Part shown: piece after piece, positions 19,944 to 29,969 of the stretch
How positions within the stretch are numbered: the first letter of the stretch is position 1
Layout: each line of letters starts with the position of its first letter
Notes under the pieces: model-generated
Database searches by the model: none
Told to the model about the DNA's origin: nothing
The model's input: only the letters and a program-made list of their open reading frames with translations
Made by a program: the position numbers and the translations under genes
Source: Terfezia claveryi
Lineage: Eukaryota; Ascomycota; Pezizomycetes; Pezizales; Pezizaceae
Assembly (NCBI GenBank): GCA_015179025.1
Contig: WHUX01000172.1
Coordinates: forward strand, 1 to 64,000
Length of the DNA stretch: 64,000 bases
Direction: 5' to 3'

Positions 19944-21371
19944 TCACTGCTTGAATAACTGAGAAACACCATTGTGAGAATCCCCACGAGGCTCCTTTTT
20001 ATCGCGAGCTTCAATTTCCCCCTGTTCCTCCTCCGCAGCACGGTCACGCCCTTGGTCGCTCTGGCGCTTCTCCAAATTTTCCTCAGCTTGCCGATCAGCG
20101 CCGGGGACGACGATGTACTCGTAATTACCGGAATCGTCGCGTTTCATGAGGTTTTGCTCTGCAATTTCCTCCTCGCTCTCGGGTGGGGTGGACAACCTAT
20201 AGATACCGCTACGCCAAGCAGGGACACCATAGCTGTAGGTTTTGGTGCTGAAAGTCCTGACAAGTCCCCGCTTTTGAAGGCCTTGGTCTTCTCCCTCGAT
20301 TTCTTGCTGCTCTTCACCCTCTGGAAGCTCCTCAGCACCCTCAGGTGGGAACCTTGAGGTCGTGAAGGTGCGGATGCCGGAAGACCTGAATGTGCGAACA
20401 CCAGGGGTGCTATAAGTCCTAAAGGTGCGGACTCCAGGGGTAAAGCTGAGCGTCCTCACCAACGCTCTCTTATCCAGATTTGCCTCACCCTGCTCTTCTT
20501 GCTCGGCACCATCCTCTGGAAGCTGCTGCTCTTCAGTTCCCTCAGGTGGAAAGCTCCAGGTCCTATAGCTGCGAAGGCCGGCAGTCCCGAACATGCGGAC
20601 ACCAGGTGCACGCCAGGTCCTGAAGGTGCGAGCGCCAGGAGTGTAGTTAAGCGTCCTCACCAACGCTCGCTTGTTGAGGTTCTCATCGCTTTGCTGCTCT
20701 TCCTGCTCGGTGCCCTCAGTATCCTCTCCCTCCTGTTCATTTTGGTCCTCCTGTGCTTGTTCATCCTCAGGAGGATATTGGTGAGCATAAGCCCTATATC
20801 GATATAATGGGGCCCCAGCAACCGTGTAAGTCATATATCTATAATTCGGAACCCCTGAAACCATATGCGTCCTCATCAAGCCACGCTTCTCAATGGCTGC
20901 TTGCTCTTCCAGCTCCTCTTCGGGAGGCCCAGCATGGTATCCAGTATGGTATCTACCATGGTATCTACCATGGTATCCACCGCGGCGCCCACCGCGGCGA
21001 CCACCACGACGGCGCCCACCACGGCGTCCACCACGGCGCCAACCACGATAGCGGTTACTAATGCGATTAATGTTCGTGTTCCGATTTACATTCGTATTTT
21101 GGTTGCGATTGTAGTTAAACCCATAGATACGTCTCTTAGCTAGCTGTTCGACCTCCATACCTTCGTCGACAGGAGGATAGTGGTGGCCGTGGTAGCGGTT
21201 GGCATTGTAGTTTGCGTTGTTATTGATGTTGTTGTTGACATTATTATTGACGTTAGAGTTGGAATTGGGGTTATTATCAGGGTTGTAGGGGTACCAACCC
21301 GGGAGGGCAGAGGTGGAGGTGATGTAGAGAGCCATGAGGGCAGCTGTGACAATGGGGGTGAAGGCGACCAT
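19944..21371 (-). CDS. Secreted Kex2-type repetitive peptide precursor (KEP-like), small paralogue
   Basis: I place the start at the ATG 21371-21369, not at the upstream end of the open frame (21521), which has only a GTG. This start gives a 475-residue protein whose signal peptide (MVAFTPIVTAALMALYI, ending SALP) aligns directly with that of the large paralogue. It has an Asn-rich stretch (VNNNVNNNINNN), then a Gly/Arg/His-rich peptide (RRGGRRGGRR, YHGRYHGRYH). Four peptides follow that begin GLMRT, ALVRT, ALVRT and GLVRT. Each ends in a YPPE, FPPE or TPPE hinge plus an acidic spacer. Seven Lys-Arg sites are present. It is a single exon, about 2.2 kb downstream-to-upstream from its paralogue and on the same strand. 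The function of the released peptides is not known. Confidence 0.88.
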   Translation of the reverse strand: MVAFTPIVTAALMALYITSTSALPGWYPYNPDNNPNSNSNVNNNVNNNINNNANYNANRYHGHHYPPVDEGMEVEQLAKRRIYGFNYNRNQNTNVNRNTNINRISNRYRGWRRGGRRGGRRRGGRRGGRRGGYHGRYHGRYHTGYHAGPPEEELEEQAAIEKRGLMRTHMVSGVPNYRYMTYTVAGAPLYRYRAYAHQYPPEDEQAQEDQNEQEGEDTEGTEQEEQQSDENLNKRALVRTLNYTPGARTFRTWRAPGVRMFGTAGLRSYRTWSFPPEGTEEQQLPEDGAEQEEQGEANLDKRALVRTLSFTPGVRTFRTYSTPGVRTFRSSGIRTFTTSRFPPEGAEELPEGEEQQEIEGEDQGLQKRGLVRTFSTKTYSYGVPAWRSGIYRLSTPPESEEEIAEQNLMKRDDSGNYEYIVVPGADRQAEENLEKRQSDQGRDRAAEEEQGEIEARDKKEPRGDSHNGVSQLFKQ

Positions 21372-21502
21372 AATTGTGAATATATAAAATATTATGTGTA
21401 TATAATAAAAGGTACTGTGTATCGGAGAAGAAGTTGTTGCTATGGCAGATAACTGTGTTCGGTTGATGATGAGAGGGAATAAAAAGACAGGAGGAGAGGG
21501 GG

Positions 21503-21512
21503 GTTTATATCC
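21503..21512 (-). promoter_or_regulatory. TATA-like box, small precursor gene
   Basis: The minus strand reads AGGATATAAACCC, about 135 bp before the chosen ATG at 21371. This supports that start over the upstream GTG, which would lie inside the promoter. Confidence 0.5.
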
Positions 21513-21626
21513 TATTTGCACGAGACTCTTCGTGAATACCCACTTGTTAGCAAAAGCCCACCAAACGCAATAACACCCATAGTATCTCCATCTCCTTCAC
21601 GAACACTACCCCCTCCTGGTATCACT

Positions 21627-21638
21627 ATGATCTCAAGT
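21627..21638. promoter_or_regulatory. 12-bp word shared by both precursor promoters (site 2)
   Basis: Second occurrence of ATGATCTCAAGT, in the same orientation relative to the gene as at 18019-18030. Between this site and the ATG both genes also share CCATAGCAACA. Confidence 0.3.
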
Positions 21639-23405
21639 ATCACCTTTTCCACCACACTCGTCACCTTAGACAACTCTCCCATTCCACATTTACACTATGA
21701 TGTGCATCAACCCAACGAGCTCGAGTCGAACTCGGCTGAAACTTTCACTCTCTTTCACGCCGAGATCTCATCTCGTTCCATAAATAAAGCGGATGGAACT
21801 GGCTAGACAAGGCAAACTCCTCTGCAAATGAAGTGCAAATGTAGCCATGTTCACCAAGTTCCCTCACCCCGTCACTCATTGCATGATAACGTAAAGTGGC
21901 TCAAACTAACCCTCGCCGGTTCCTGCCACAAGGGATCCGTGGTAAATATTCTCTCGGTCATTGATGGCTGTCAGCCACTGTTGTCAGCAAAAGGAGTCCC
22001 GCTAGGTATATGATTATGGTCTATTAATATTATTTATGCCAACGGGAAAGTGGAAGAGGTGGATGTAGTATTCCCCGAGAAATTCTAGTCTCCTAGGACC
22101 AACAGATAAGTATACATGGCACAACTCAGGAAGGGAGCTGTAGATGGTACCGGCACGAACGACTGCCTTTATGATAATATTGATGCAGCCAGATTTCCAG
22201 TCATGCAGATCTTAGGATCGTCCTTGTAATACAATGCTACTCCAACTGGTGCCAACCAGACTACTCCAACTGCTAGCCCAAAACTGCCAAAGCTGTGTAG
22301 AGACATGAGTGATGAAGTTGGACGTTGTAGCCGGGAATGCGAGTTGACGTTCAGATGTCGTTACACTTGGCGTTAACTATGGCTAGCGCTAGACAGCACG
22401 TGACACGATCTCCTTCCCTCTAGGGCAATCTGCTTGGTGCCACCAGACTAGATGACTTGGACCGACTCACCATCCGATTTGGCTTAGCCTTGGCACAGAG
22501 GAGGGACAGAGGCTTGCTTCTCAATACATAGAAGTGAAACATTGCAATATTCGTAACCAGACTAGCAATATTTCACCAATTCGATCAGATCTGGAACACG
22601 TGTAGAAGGGGATTTGTCGCTGGCATATTAGACTGACCAAAAAATAGTCACCAGACTACTCCGTATCGACTATGTACCGTACTAAGTATCGGGTGTGACT
22701 CGAGTTATTCGCTACCGTAATATCAATGTGAGCTGCATAGCAAGAGTTGTTTCTGAACTAAGGAACTTCACCAGAAGTATGCGATCTGCCTCTGTGTTAG
22801 CAGCCACAGGATTTGTCATACAAAATATATCTTGTCGCACTACCGGTACGTTCTGTTCAAATTATGCTAGCAAGTCGAGCTCGGTACCGACATATATGTA
22901 CTGTATGTACCGCATATTTACGATAGGTCCGACAAGGAGTATACTTGTGCATAACTGGCGGCGATACCCAATCAGCAACACCCGGCAAGAAGTACATAAT
23001 CAATTACACACAACACTACGCAATGCTTGATATCCATATTGCCCCATGAAACCCAGGTCAAAGTTGTTGAATAAGGGTAATCCCCGCCGGCTAAGCAAGG
23101 TATTGAAGGGTTTATCACGTAGCTGAACGAGGAATTGAAGGGTCTATCGCAGGGTTCAAAAGATAGTGATGGTCGGTGAAGACACGCTTAGAGCGCTGGT
23201 CAGTTATATTCGGAAAGTTATGGGTTGCTGTTGTCGGGTATTTAAAAACCCACTACGGAGTATTGTCTCTGTCTTTTTGTATCATTAGGTAGACCCCAGA
23301 ACATCGTGCAATACAATTCTATTACCACAATCGAAGGTTGTGTATTTTTACAAAAAGGAAATCAAAGATAGCTGTATCCACGCCCTTCCCAAAAAGATGA
23401 TCTTA
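21639..23405. other. No recognisable gene
   Basis: Only short frames are present, none with a domain or an intron pattern I can support. No repeat of note was seen. Confidence 0.4.
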
Positions 23406-23795
23406 CTATCGATAGTTACCGTGATCTCGTGCGCAGCTCTCTCGCCGCTCACACCTTCCGACGCCACCGGAGTTAACCTTGCGCAACAATGTATCAAAGT
23501 TCTCACGCCATGACTCTATAGTGCTCACTGTTGCAACTGTCCATACCGTTGTTGACTCGAACAAAGCCATACGTTCAAAGTACTCCAGCATCCGCTTAGC
23601 CTCAGCCTTGACGAGAAGGCAGGCACGTATATAAACAACAGGCTTCGTATAGAACTTTGGGTTAGCGCACTGAACACTCATGCTCTTGTGGGCAAGCTTT
23701 AGAATATCGCAAAAGGTCTCAAGGGATTGACGGTGTTTGGTGGTGGCGGATTTGGAGATCATAGTGTTCATTGTTGATATGTGAGTTGAAGCCAT
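23406..23795 (-). CDS. Hypothetical small protein
   Basis: I start at the ATG 23795-23793 (MASTHISTMNTM), because the 16 codons upstream begin only with TTG. The 129-residue product has a Ser/Thr-rich N-terminus, then helical segments (SLETFCDILKLAHK; ACLLVKAEAKRMLEYFERM) and a basic Cys-containing C-terminus. No signal peptide is present. A TATA-like word (CATAAATAA, minus strand, about 23893-23901) lies near 100 bp upstream. I do not recognise the family. Confidence 0.45.
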   Translation of the reverse strand: MASTHISTMNTMISKSATTKHRQSLETFCDILKLAHKSMSVQCANPKFYTKPVVYIRACLLVKAEAKRMLEYFERMALFESTTVWTVATVSTIESWRENFDTLLRKVNSGGVGRCERRESCARDHGNYR

Positions 23796-23905
23796 AATGT
23801 AATTATCCGGTTGTGGAGTCCAAAGATGGAGAAAGGAATGCAAGCTATAGGGCGGAGGGGTGCCAAACCAACTTGACTAAGGTGAAGGGAGGTTATTTAT
23901 GTGGG

Positions 23906-25147
23906 ATCTTCGGCCATGTACACAAACCAGGTAATTGCACCAGCTGCTGGGCCATGCTTGGCCTAAGGATCTCCAGTTCAGCCAATTGAAATAAGCATGT
24001 CCATCAAAATTACTGCTATTACCATACAACTAGATACCATTGAATATCATTTTGAATATTATAATCTTAAAGAGGTGCTTGATTGATATACTCCAAGGTG
24101 AAATACACCTTCCGGAAATGGCCTGGGGTGATTAAATTACGTAGAGGGTCTCTGCCCTAACTGCGGTAAGTAGTCCGAAACAAAATACCTAGGATACCCG
24201 TTTGATTGCGCCCACCTTTATTTTACCAGGCCATAATTTTTCAGCTCCGCTCCTGCCCTCCCGACGTCTACTTCGGCAACCATGTCAAATCTTGCTATAC
24301 ATGTGCTTCTTGCCACCTTCAAATTTCACCATGTTGAATCCAACCTCATGCGTTCCCATCCATTTCGTGTCATGGCAGGTTGGTGTCGAAGGTTTGACAC
24401 TTTGCAATAGGTTCTCCATTCTATTGCGAAGTTCATCTAGAGGCATGTGCTATTCCTGGTACATATGCTACCGCATCTGTTGAGTCCGGGAGAGATGTTG
24501 GCTCCGCCATTGAACAGCTATATATTAGTTTAAATTGCGTTATACCTCAAATATACTAGTCTTCGACTAGTAAGATAAGCACCCATACCATACCTACAAC
24601 TTCGTCCCAAATTTGGACAGAGCTAGTTCTCTTATGGTAGCCACTACCGATTACGGGAAAGTTCTTGTAAGCTTAGCAACTAACATCACAACACAACATA
24701 TCATTCATATTTACATAATACATACATATTAAAACATTGTAGTAAGAACCCACTATATAGCTAGGCGGCGAAAGGTTTGGTACCCTGGATTTTTTCCACA
24801 AGGGCTACAACTTAGGGTACGTAAGCTCGGAGGATCTGAATTTTTTTGTGGCGGAGTAGTAAGACTTTGTTGCATCCTCTTCATGCAGAGAGTACGAAAA
24901 CAAGCTGTATGTCTAGGCGCAGAAAGGTTCAGTTCTATGGGATAATAAGGTAGCCATCAGAACGTATACTCACTTAGTTGATAATCCGGGTCCGTCACCT
25001 TGCCCTGTGGAGCCTATGCTTCCTATATTTCCATAGCCAGCGCCCTCCATTTTAGCGAGGAGGAAAACACAGTGAACCGCCCCTTTATTATCCGTGACTT
25101 GGTAAAATCGACTACCTAGTAATGATCGATGTGGTAACCCTTACTAC
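23906..25147. other. No recognisable gene
   Basis: AT-rich intergenic DNA with short frames only, running up to the left arm of a large inverted repeat. Confidence 0.45.
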
Positions 25148-26410
25148 ACCCGACTACATTCAACAACTATGCAACGAGATTAACGAAAATTACAGTAGCT
25201 AAATTTGATTATTGCATCGACAGCCGGATCAGAGTTGCTCTGAATACTTACAGCAAATTCCTCCTATCTCAACTACCTTCCCCCTAATATGGCTGTTAAT
25301 AGCAGGAACAGACGCTTCCTAACTGTTCTTCAACCTACATGAGATTGAAGCACAATTTAACCCTTATGCATGTAGTGCATGTGCTACAAAATATTAAAAG
25401 TATTAAACTTCCCGCGATCAGCTTCTTTAGTGTAGTATTTACAAATTGTAAGATAATCAAGCTATTCTCATGCAATAACGTTTTTGAAGCTGCTTAATAT
25501 CTCTTCTCATATTTTCTGATACTTGAACAGGTTCTAACAGGCTCTACAGACGTCAATTCCTTGGCCAACTTTGATTATAATCCCTCCCCCCTCTTCAGCC
25601 ATACCCCCTATTATACTTCAAGCTTCATTATAGTCATTTACACTTAATTAAGAGCCTGGGGTAGCTTTAGCAAGCTCCATACTTGCGGCTTGCTAGTGCC
25701 AATGAAATATTTCTATATCGACCGCCCTCTCTCCATCGAAATCTCCACCGAAGCATGATACAGAGACCTTAAAGTATAGTGGCGAGGCTCCTACGTCTTA
25801 GGGTATGGTTTAGATCCCTTGATCTGTTTACTTGAACGCAATTAGTAGGAGAATAGAAAGACATTTAGGAGGGTTTTAAGGGGGAGAAAGGGTTCAAAAT
25901 AAGGATATCCCATAAAGACTAGCAAACTACAATTGCTTAACTACCTTAAGCTCTTGAACGGGGGTATTACATAAGTTTGCCAAAAAGCTGAGGCCTGTAG
26001 GGCCTGCTAGAGCCTGTTCAACTATCGGAAATATAAGAGATGTTAAGCAGCCTCAAAAACGTATTGCATGAGGGTAGCTTGATAATATTACAATTTGTAA
26101 ATACTACACTAAAGAAGCTGATTGCGGTAAGTTTAATACTTTTTATATTTTGTAACACATGCACTACATGCATAAGAGTTAAATTATGCTTCAATCTTAT
26201 ACAGGTTAAAGAGAGCAGTTAGGAAGCGTCTGTTCATGCTATTAACAGCCATATAAGGTAGTTGAGATAGGAGGAATTTTAAGTACTATAGCAAGTTCAG
26301 AGCAACTCTCATCGGGCTGTCGATGCAATAATCAAACTTAGCTACCGTAATTAAGCTATAGGCATTGCTATTCCTTGATCTCGTTGCATGGTTGCTGAAT
26401 ACAGTCGGGT
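25148..26410. repeat. 1.26-kb imperfect inverted repeat (foldback-like)
   Basis: The left arm (about 25148-25549) and right arm (about 25993-26410) are reverse complements over about 400 bp with many substitutions and small indels. Matching blocks in order include ACCCGACT, ATGCAACGAGAT, GATTATTGCATCGACAGCC, TTCCTCCTATCTCAACTACC, TATGGCTGTTAATAGCA, ACAGACGCTTCCTAACTG, ATGCATGTAGTGCATGTG, CAGCTTCTTTAGTGTAGT and TTGAACAGG. The spacer (25550-25992) has no gene. No transposase and no clear target duplication were found. It could be a foldback element or an inverted duplication of unknown origin. Confidence 0.85.
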
Positions 26411-27964
26411 CAGCATATCGATCTGATTATATACGGCGAGGGGAAATGGGTAGGAGAGGAGGTGGTTTGTGCATAAGTGGGGTGGCAGATAATTGTTCAG
26501 TGCGCTTAACGTTCAGGGGGTAGCGTTTGTAGAAATCGTTCTACGCCATTCACTCGTTCGCGAGGATAATGTAGTATATTCGTATACTATGAGAAAAGCC
26601 GCTTGCTTGATTGATTCATGAAAAGTAAGGAAATCCGTCCGTCTTAAATACCCCGCTGATGACCCTAGATACCTAAACAGAGAATTCCTTAAGCGCCCAA
26701 ATACATATCACGTGAGCACCACAACCATCGGATATGATATCTTATACGTTTTGCCCCTAGGTGAAATATATTTGGTGCTTGGACATGGAAATGAGATAAT
26801 GTGATATATATGGTATAAATTCACATCCATGGGGGAAACTCTCACTCTAATGCAAATAGGAGGGCAGGATCCGAAAGTTTGCCAGGGGATAATGGCGGAG
26901 GTGAGGGCCGAGAACGCATTTTATATGCCCACAACGTATTATCCGCTGATTCATGGCGAGATATAAAGTACGTTATTTTCGCCCTATCACCCCGCATGTG
27001 AAAGACGTAGTTATCAGCTATTCACGAAAACCGCGCTGGCACTATTCATATTCTTGGATTACATGCGCAAAGTAAAGGTAGCCACCATAGCGCACACTCA
27101 AAACGACGGGAAACGTATAGATAGTGTGCCACGGCAATTATCTGCCTTGGATGTATAGGATGAAATATAACGCGGTCTAGATTATATGGACCTTAGTTGT
27201 TGTCGGGGATACTGAACTTGCAGACCTGGTGCCAGGTTCATGTTGACTCGACCTGCCTGAAATGCGGTAAGGTATCCAGCGCAGGGGTCGCCCTGTCCTG
27301 TATCCACGGAGAGGAATTCGGAAGCCGTTGGGGAACAAAGGAAAACGTGGATGAGCGGGGTGAGGGAAGGGTATAAGGAAGTGACAGTCGACGTGATACA
27401 GACATCCTTCCCCAAGCTGGACCTTAGATAGATAGATAGCCAAGGGGTAAGGAACTCGAGGATGGCCGTGGCGGTGGAGGTCAGATATTCCGTCTTTCGT
27501 TCCTTCTTTCTTATTTCCTAGTAACGGGAGGCTGGTCTCTTTCATCTATCGTACCAAAGACACATAAATAGAACCTTCAAAAGTGATATAGTTCGCGACC
27601 CAGTCATAGACTTGTCAGTTATTAGAATCTTTTCTCTTTTTTTTCAAAAAAAACCCAATTGCTAAATAGACGTTGGTACTCAAGAACGAAAAGACAAACA
27701 CAACATCAAAGAAAGACCCCGCCTTAACTCTACATGTTTTAAAAAAAGCATACATACACCATTTTTTCTAGCATCGTGAATGAAGAAATGCCGCATCCAG
27801 CCAGCCGCAAATTGACTACCCAATGAGACCCATCATGGCAATACCACACAAATTAACTTCCTTACCACTACCTATACACTCAAGAATACCCGCCAGCACT
27901 TCCCGCCCAAACAACACTTTGTACCCTCTCTTACTCCTCCCATCTCCTCTTGCCTCTCGGCTCC
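26411..27964. other. No convincing gene; weak coding trace near 27.2-27.5 kb
   Basis: On the minus strand a frame from about 27510 to 27182 reads plausibly (for example GQGDPCAGYLTAFQAGRV) but has no ATG, only a TTG at 27415. A 122-codon frame overlaps it from ATG 27545. Neither can be chosen with confidence. GGCAGATAATTG at about 26485 recurs inverted at about 27135, which may be chance. Confidence 0.35.
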
Positions 27965-29065
27965 TCATTCATGCACCAACCATTCCTCCTTCACCCTCCT
28001 CACCACTACCTCTATTTTTACTCCAAACCCACCGCTCCCCGCCATCTTCGGCCCAAACGCACAAAGCCCCCACCCCTGCCTCCCCCCCGCAACCGCAGCG
28101 CCATACCTTCTCTTGATAACCTCTGTAAATGCCATTACAGCCTTCCGGATTACAAGCAGGTCGGTCTCGGTGAGTCTGCCGAGTTTGTAGAGTGTATAGA
28201 GAACGTACGGGATACAGTAGAGACTGAGCGTAGTTTGTGGGATATCAGCAGTTGCTGGTTTGCCGTTGTCATTGGTGGATTTGTGGTTCTTGGGGAGCGG
28301 AGGGGGAGGGGGGGAACGACGGAGCCAGGTGTTGGGGATGGGGGTGATGGCGAGTTGGGAGGTGAAGAGTTGGGCAAGTGACTGTGGGTGCGAATTAATG
28401 GTAGAGGTTAAGTCGGATTGAGCAGGGAGGGTGATGGTCAGGATGTATGCTTCGGATGATCTGGTAGTGCTGGCCGAGAGGAGTTCAATACTGACTTGGG
28501 TCGGAACTTGGGTCGGGGGGCCACTTTCCTGTGGGCTAGAGGCAGAGATGGGAAGGGAGGGGAGGGGGCCAGCGCCGTTGGTGCTTAATTCTTTTTCAGT
28601 GGTTGCGGATGGCGAAGAGTGGGTTTGTGTGGGCTCGATAGGAACACAAGAGGAAGGTCGGTTGGGGATGATGGATGTGCTAGACTTCGATTTACCCCCG
28701 CTAGATTTAGCGAGTGCACCATCCTTCGGGGCAATCGCTTTGTCACCGTGGATTACCGCTTCCTTATGACCATCTCCCACACCGGGATCGAGGTCCCCCA
28801 GGTTGTCGATATCACTAGATACTTCTTTGTCTTCCTGCTCCTCCTCCTGCTTGACCTGCACCGCTACTCCGGGCCTCCCCGCAGCCTGCGCGAAGCCCAT
28901 GCCGCGCTGCTTTCTACCCGGCGAATTCGAAGGCTTAGGGGTCCCAGCTGTCTTGGTGTTGGCTTGGCCCCGGGGCAAGACGCTGCGAGAGCGGCGCCAG
29001 TTGAGGCCACCGCGGAGGTCGCCCTTTCGAGCGCTCGAAGGAGCATTGATGGCAGTGGGGCGCAT
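27965..29065 (-). CDS. Hypothetical protein, disordered N-terminus and conserved-looking C-terminus
   Basis: A 366-residue frame starts at a true ATG (29065-29063). Residues 1 to about 75 are basic and low-complexity (RKGDLRGGLNWRRSRS). Then come an acidic patch (QEEEQEDKEVSSDIDNLGDLD) and a Ser/Thr/Pro-rich region. From about residue 195 to the end the composition is that of a folded domain: a strand-like AYILTITLPAQSDL, then LYCIPYVLYTLYKLGRL and TDLLVIRKAVMAFTEVIKRRYG. It ends KIEVVVRRVKEEWLVHE. No signal peptide is present. The layout suggests a nuclear or cytoplasmic protein with a C-terminal globular domain. I do not recognise the family. Long antisense frames on the plus strand are shadows of its GC-rich coding sequence. 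Confidence 0.7.
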   Translation of the reverse strand: MRPTAINAPSSARKGDLRGGLNWRRSRSVLPRGQANTKTAGTPKPSNSPGRKQRGMGFAQAAGRPGVAVQVKQEEEQEDKEVSSDIDNLGDLDPGVGDGHKEAVIHGDKAIAPKDGALAKSSGGKSKSSTSIIPNRPSSCVPIEPTQTHSSPSATTEKELSTNGAGPLPSLPISASSPQESGPPTQVPTQVSIELLSASTTRSSEAYILTITLPAQSDLTSTINSHPQSLAQLFTSQLAITPIPNTWLRRSPPPPPLPKNHKSTNDNGKPATADIPQTTLSLYCIPYVLYTLYKLGRLTETDLLVIRKAVMAFTEVIKRRYGAAVAGGRQGWGLCAFGPKMAGSGGFGVKIEVVVRRVKEEWLVHE

Positions 29066-29727
29066 GGCTGGAACAGGAAGGGGTGAGGATTGCTATGGGG
29101 TGGCCATGGGATGTGTGTTAGCTATCGATATGTTGTGGCGCATAACCTTGTGGACTTTGATGCTAGGGAGGGAGGGGCGGAAGCACCTATCAATTTTTGT
29201 AGGAGTGGTCGTGTTTCGAAATTCGAATTTGGATTCGAATTGTATTGATCGTTGGTTTTCAGTACTTTGGAGAAGACGTGGGGATTGAGTCGAGTGTTGT
29301 GACTGGAGTGGTAAAGGAGATGACTGAGATCTTAGATTTGATGTTTGTGTACTTGGGCCCAACACTCTGGGGATTGTTGTCGTTTCCTTTATGTGCGAAC
29401 CAACCAGCAACACAGTACAGCCACAGCTCATATTGATCGAACTATCCAATTGCCTTGTAAGTTTGAGAAATTGAGATTTACACCTATTGTGACAGTGCTC
29501 TGTCTATCAGGTGCATTGCAAATGACTACCTCGTAGACTTCAGGCGATTTAATTGCGGGCGAACTTCAGCACTTGGAACGAGTGGTTCTTTGTTACCCAA
29601 TCCACTTGGTCGATCTCAACAATCAGCGGTTTCCGACATCGTAGATTACAGGATTCGACAGCCCTCACGGATAGTTTAGCAGTGGTCTAATCACTACGAG
29701 GCAGAGCCGGAATCACATACAGACTCG
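29066..29727. other. Upstream region of the 366-residue gene
   Basis: Presumably holds the promoter and 5' leader of the minus-strand gene. A run of AATTCGAA-type words occurs at about 29220-29240. No other gene is visible. Confidence 0.4.
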
Positions 29728-29916
29728 TAAGCCTGGGCACAAGATTTACGAGACGAGATGTCTAGAGACAGGTCGGTAAAAGTCCCGAGACATTTCCTGT
29801 GAAAAGTTTTAATTGGCTGCGACATGCAGATATCTGTGGTAGGGTAGAGAGTTTGAACATGATTATAATTGTGTTGGGTGCACGATGTCCAAAAAGTCTC
29901 GAGGTGCCCAAGCCTA
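29728..29916. mobile_element. Miniature hAT-like element, relative of the nested one
   Basis: The 189-bp stretch begins TAAGCCTGGGCACAAGA and ends with the reverse-complement type GTGCCCAAGCCTA. Its termini match those of the 509-bp element at 9276-9784, and it also shares GAGACGAGATGTCT-like words near the left end. The flanking 8-mers do not match (CAGACTCG against GTACTACG), so the duplication has decayed or one end is misplaced. Confidence 0.6.
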
Positions 29917-29969
29917 GTACTACGGACGCAATTTCTGACTACTTTCCTAGTGACTCTTTCTGCAAAAGA

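Noticed and set aside
15184..21371. Ustiloxin/dikaritin-type RiPP cluster
   Set aside because: The precursors are KR-repetitive, but no DUF3328, tyrosinase or peptidase gene is visible in the window and the core repeats lack the short conserved Tyr-x-Ile-Gly-like cores.
21372..21521. Upstream extension of the small precursor to a GTG at 21521
   Set aside because: It would place 50 unrelated residues before a signal peptide that aligns with the paralogue, and it overlaps the TATA-like box.
26485..27146. Possible transposon ends GGCAGATAATTG in inverted orientation
   Set aside because: Only 12 bp match, with no target duplication and no coding content.
27177..27545. Overlapping 122- and 77-codon frames on the minus strand
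   Set aside because: Both have some protein-like parts but no convincing start, splice site or domain; I could not choose between them.
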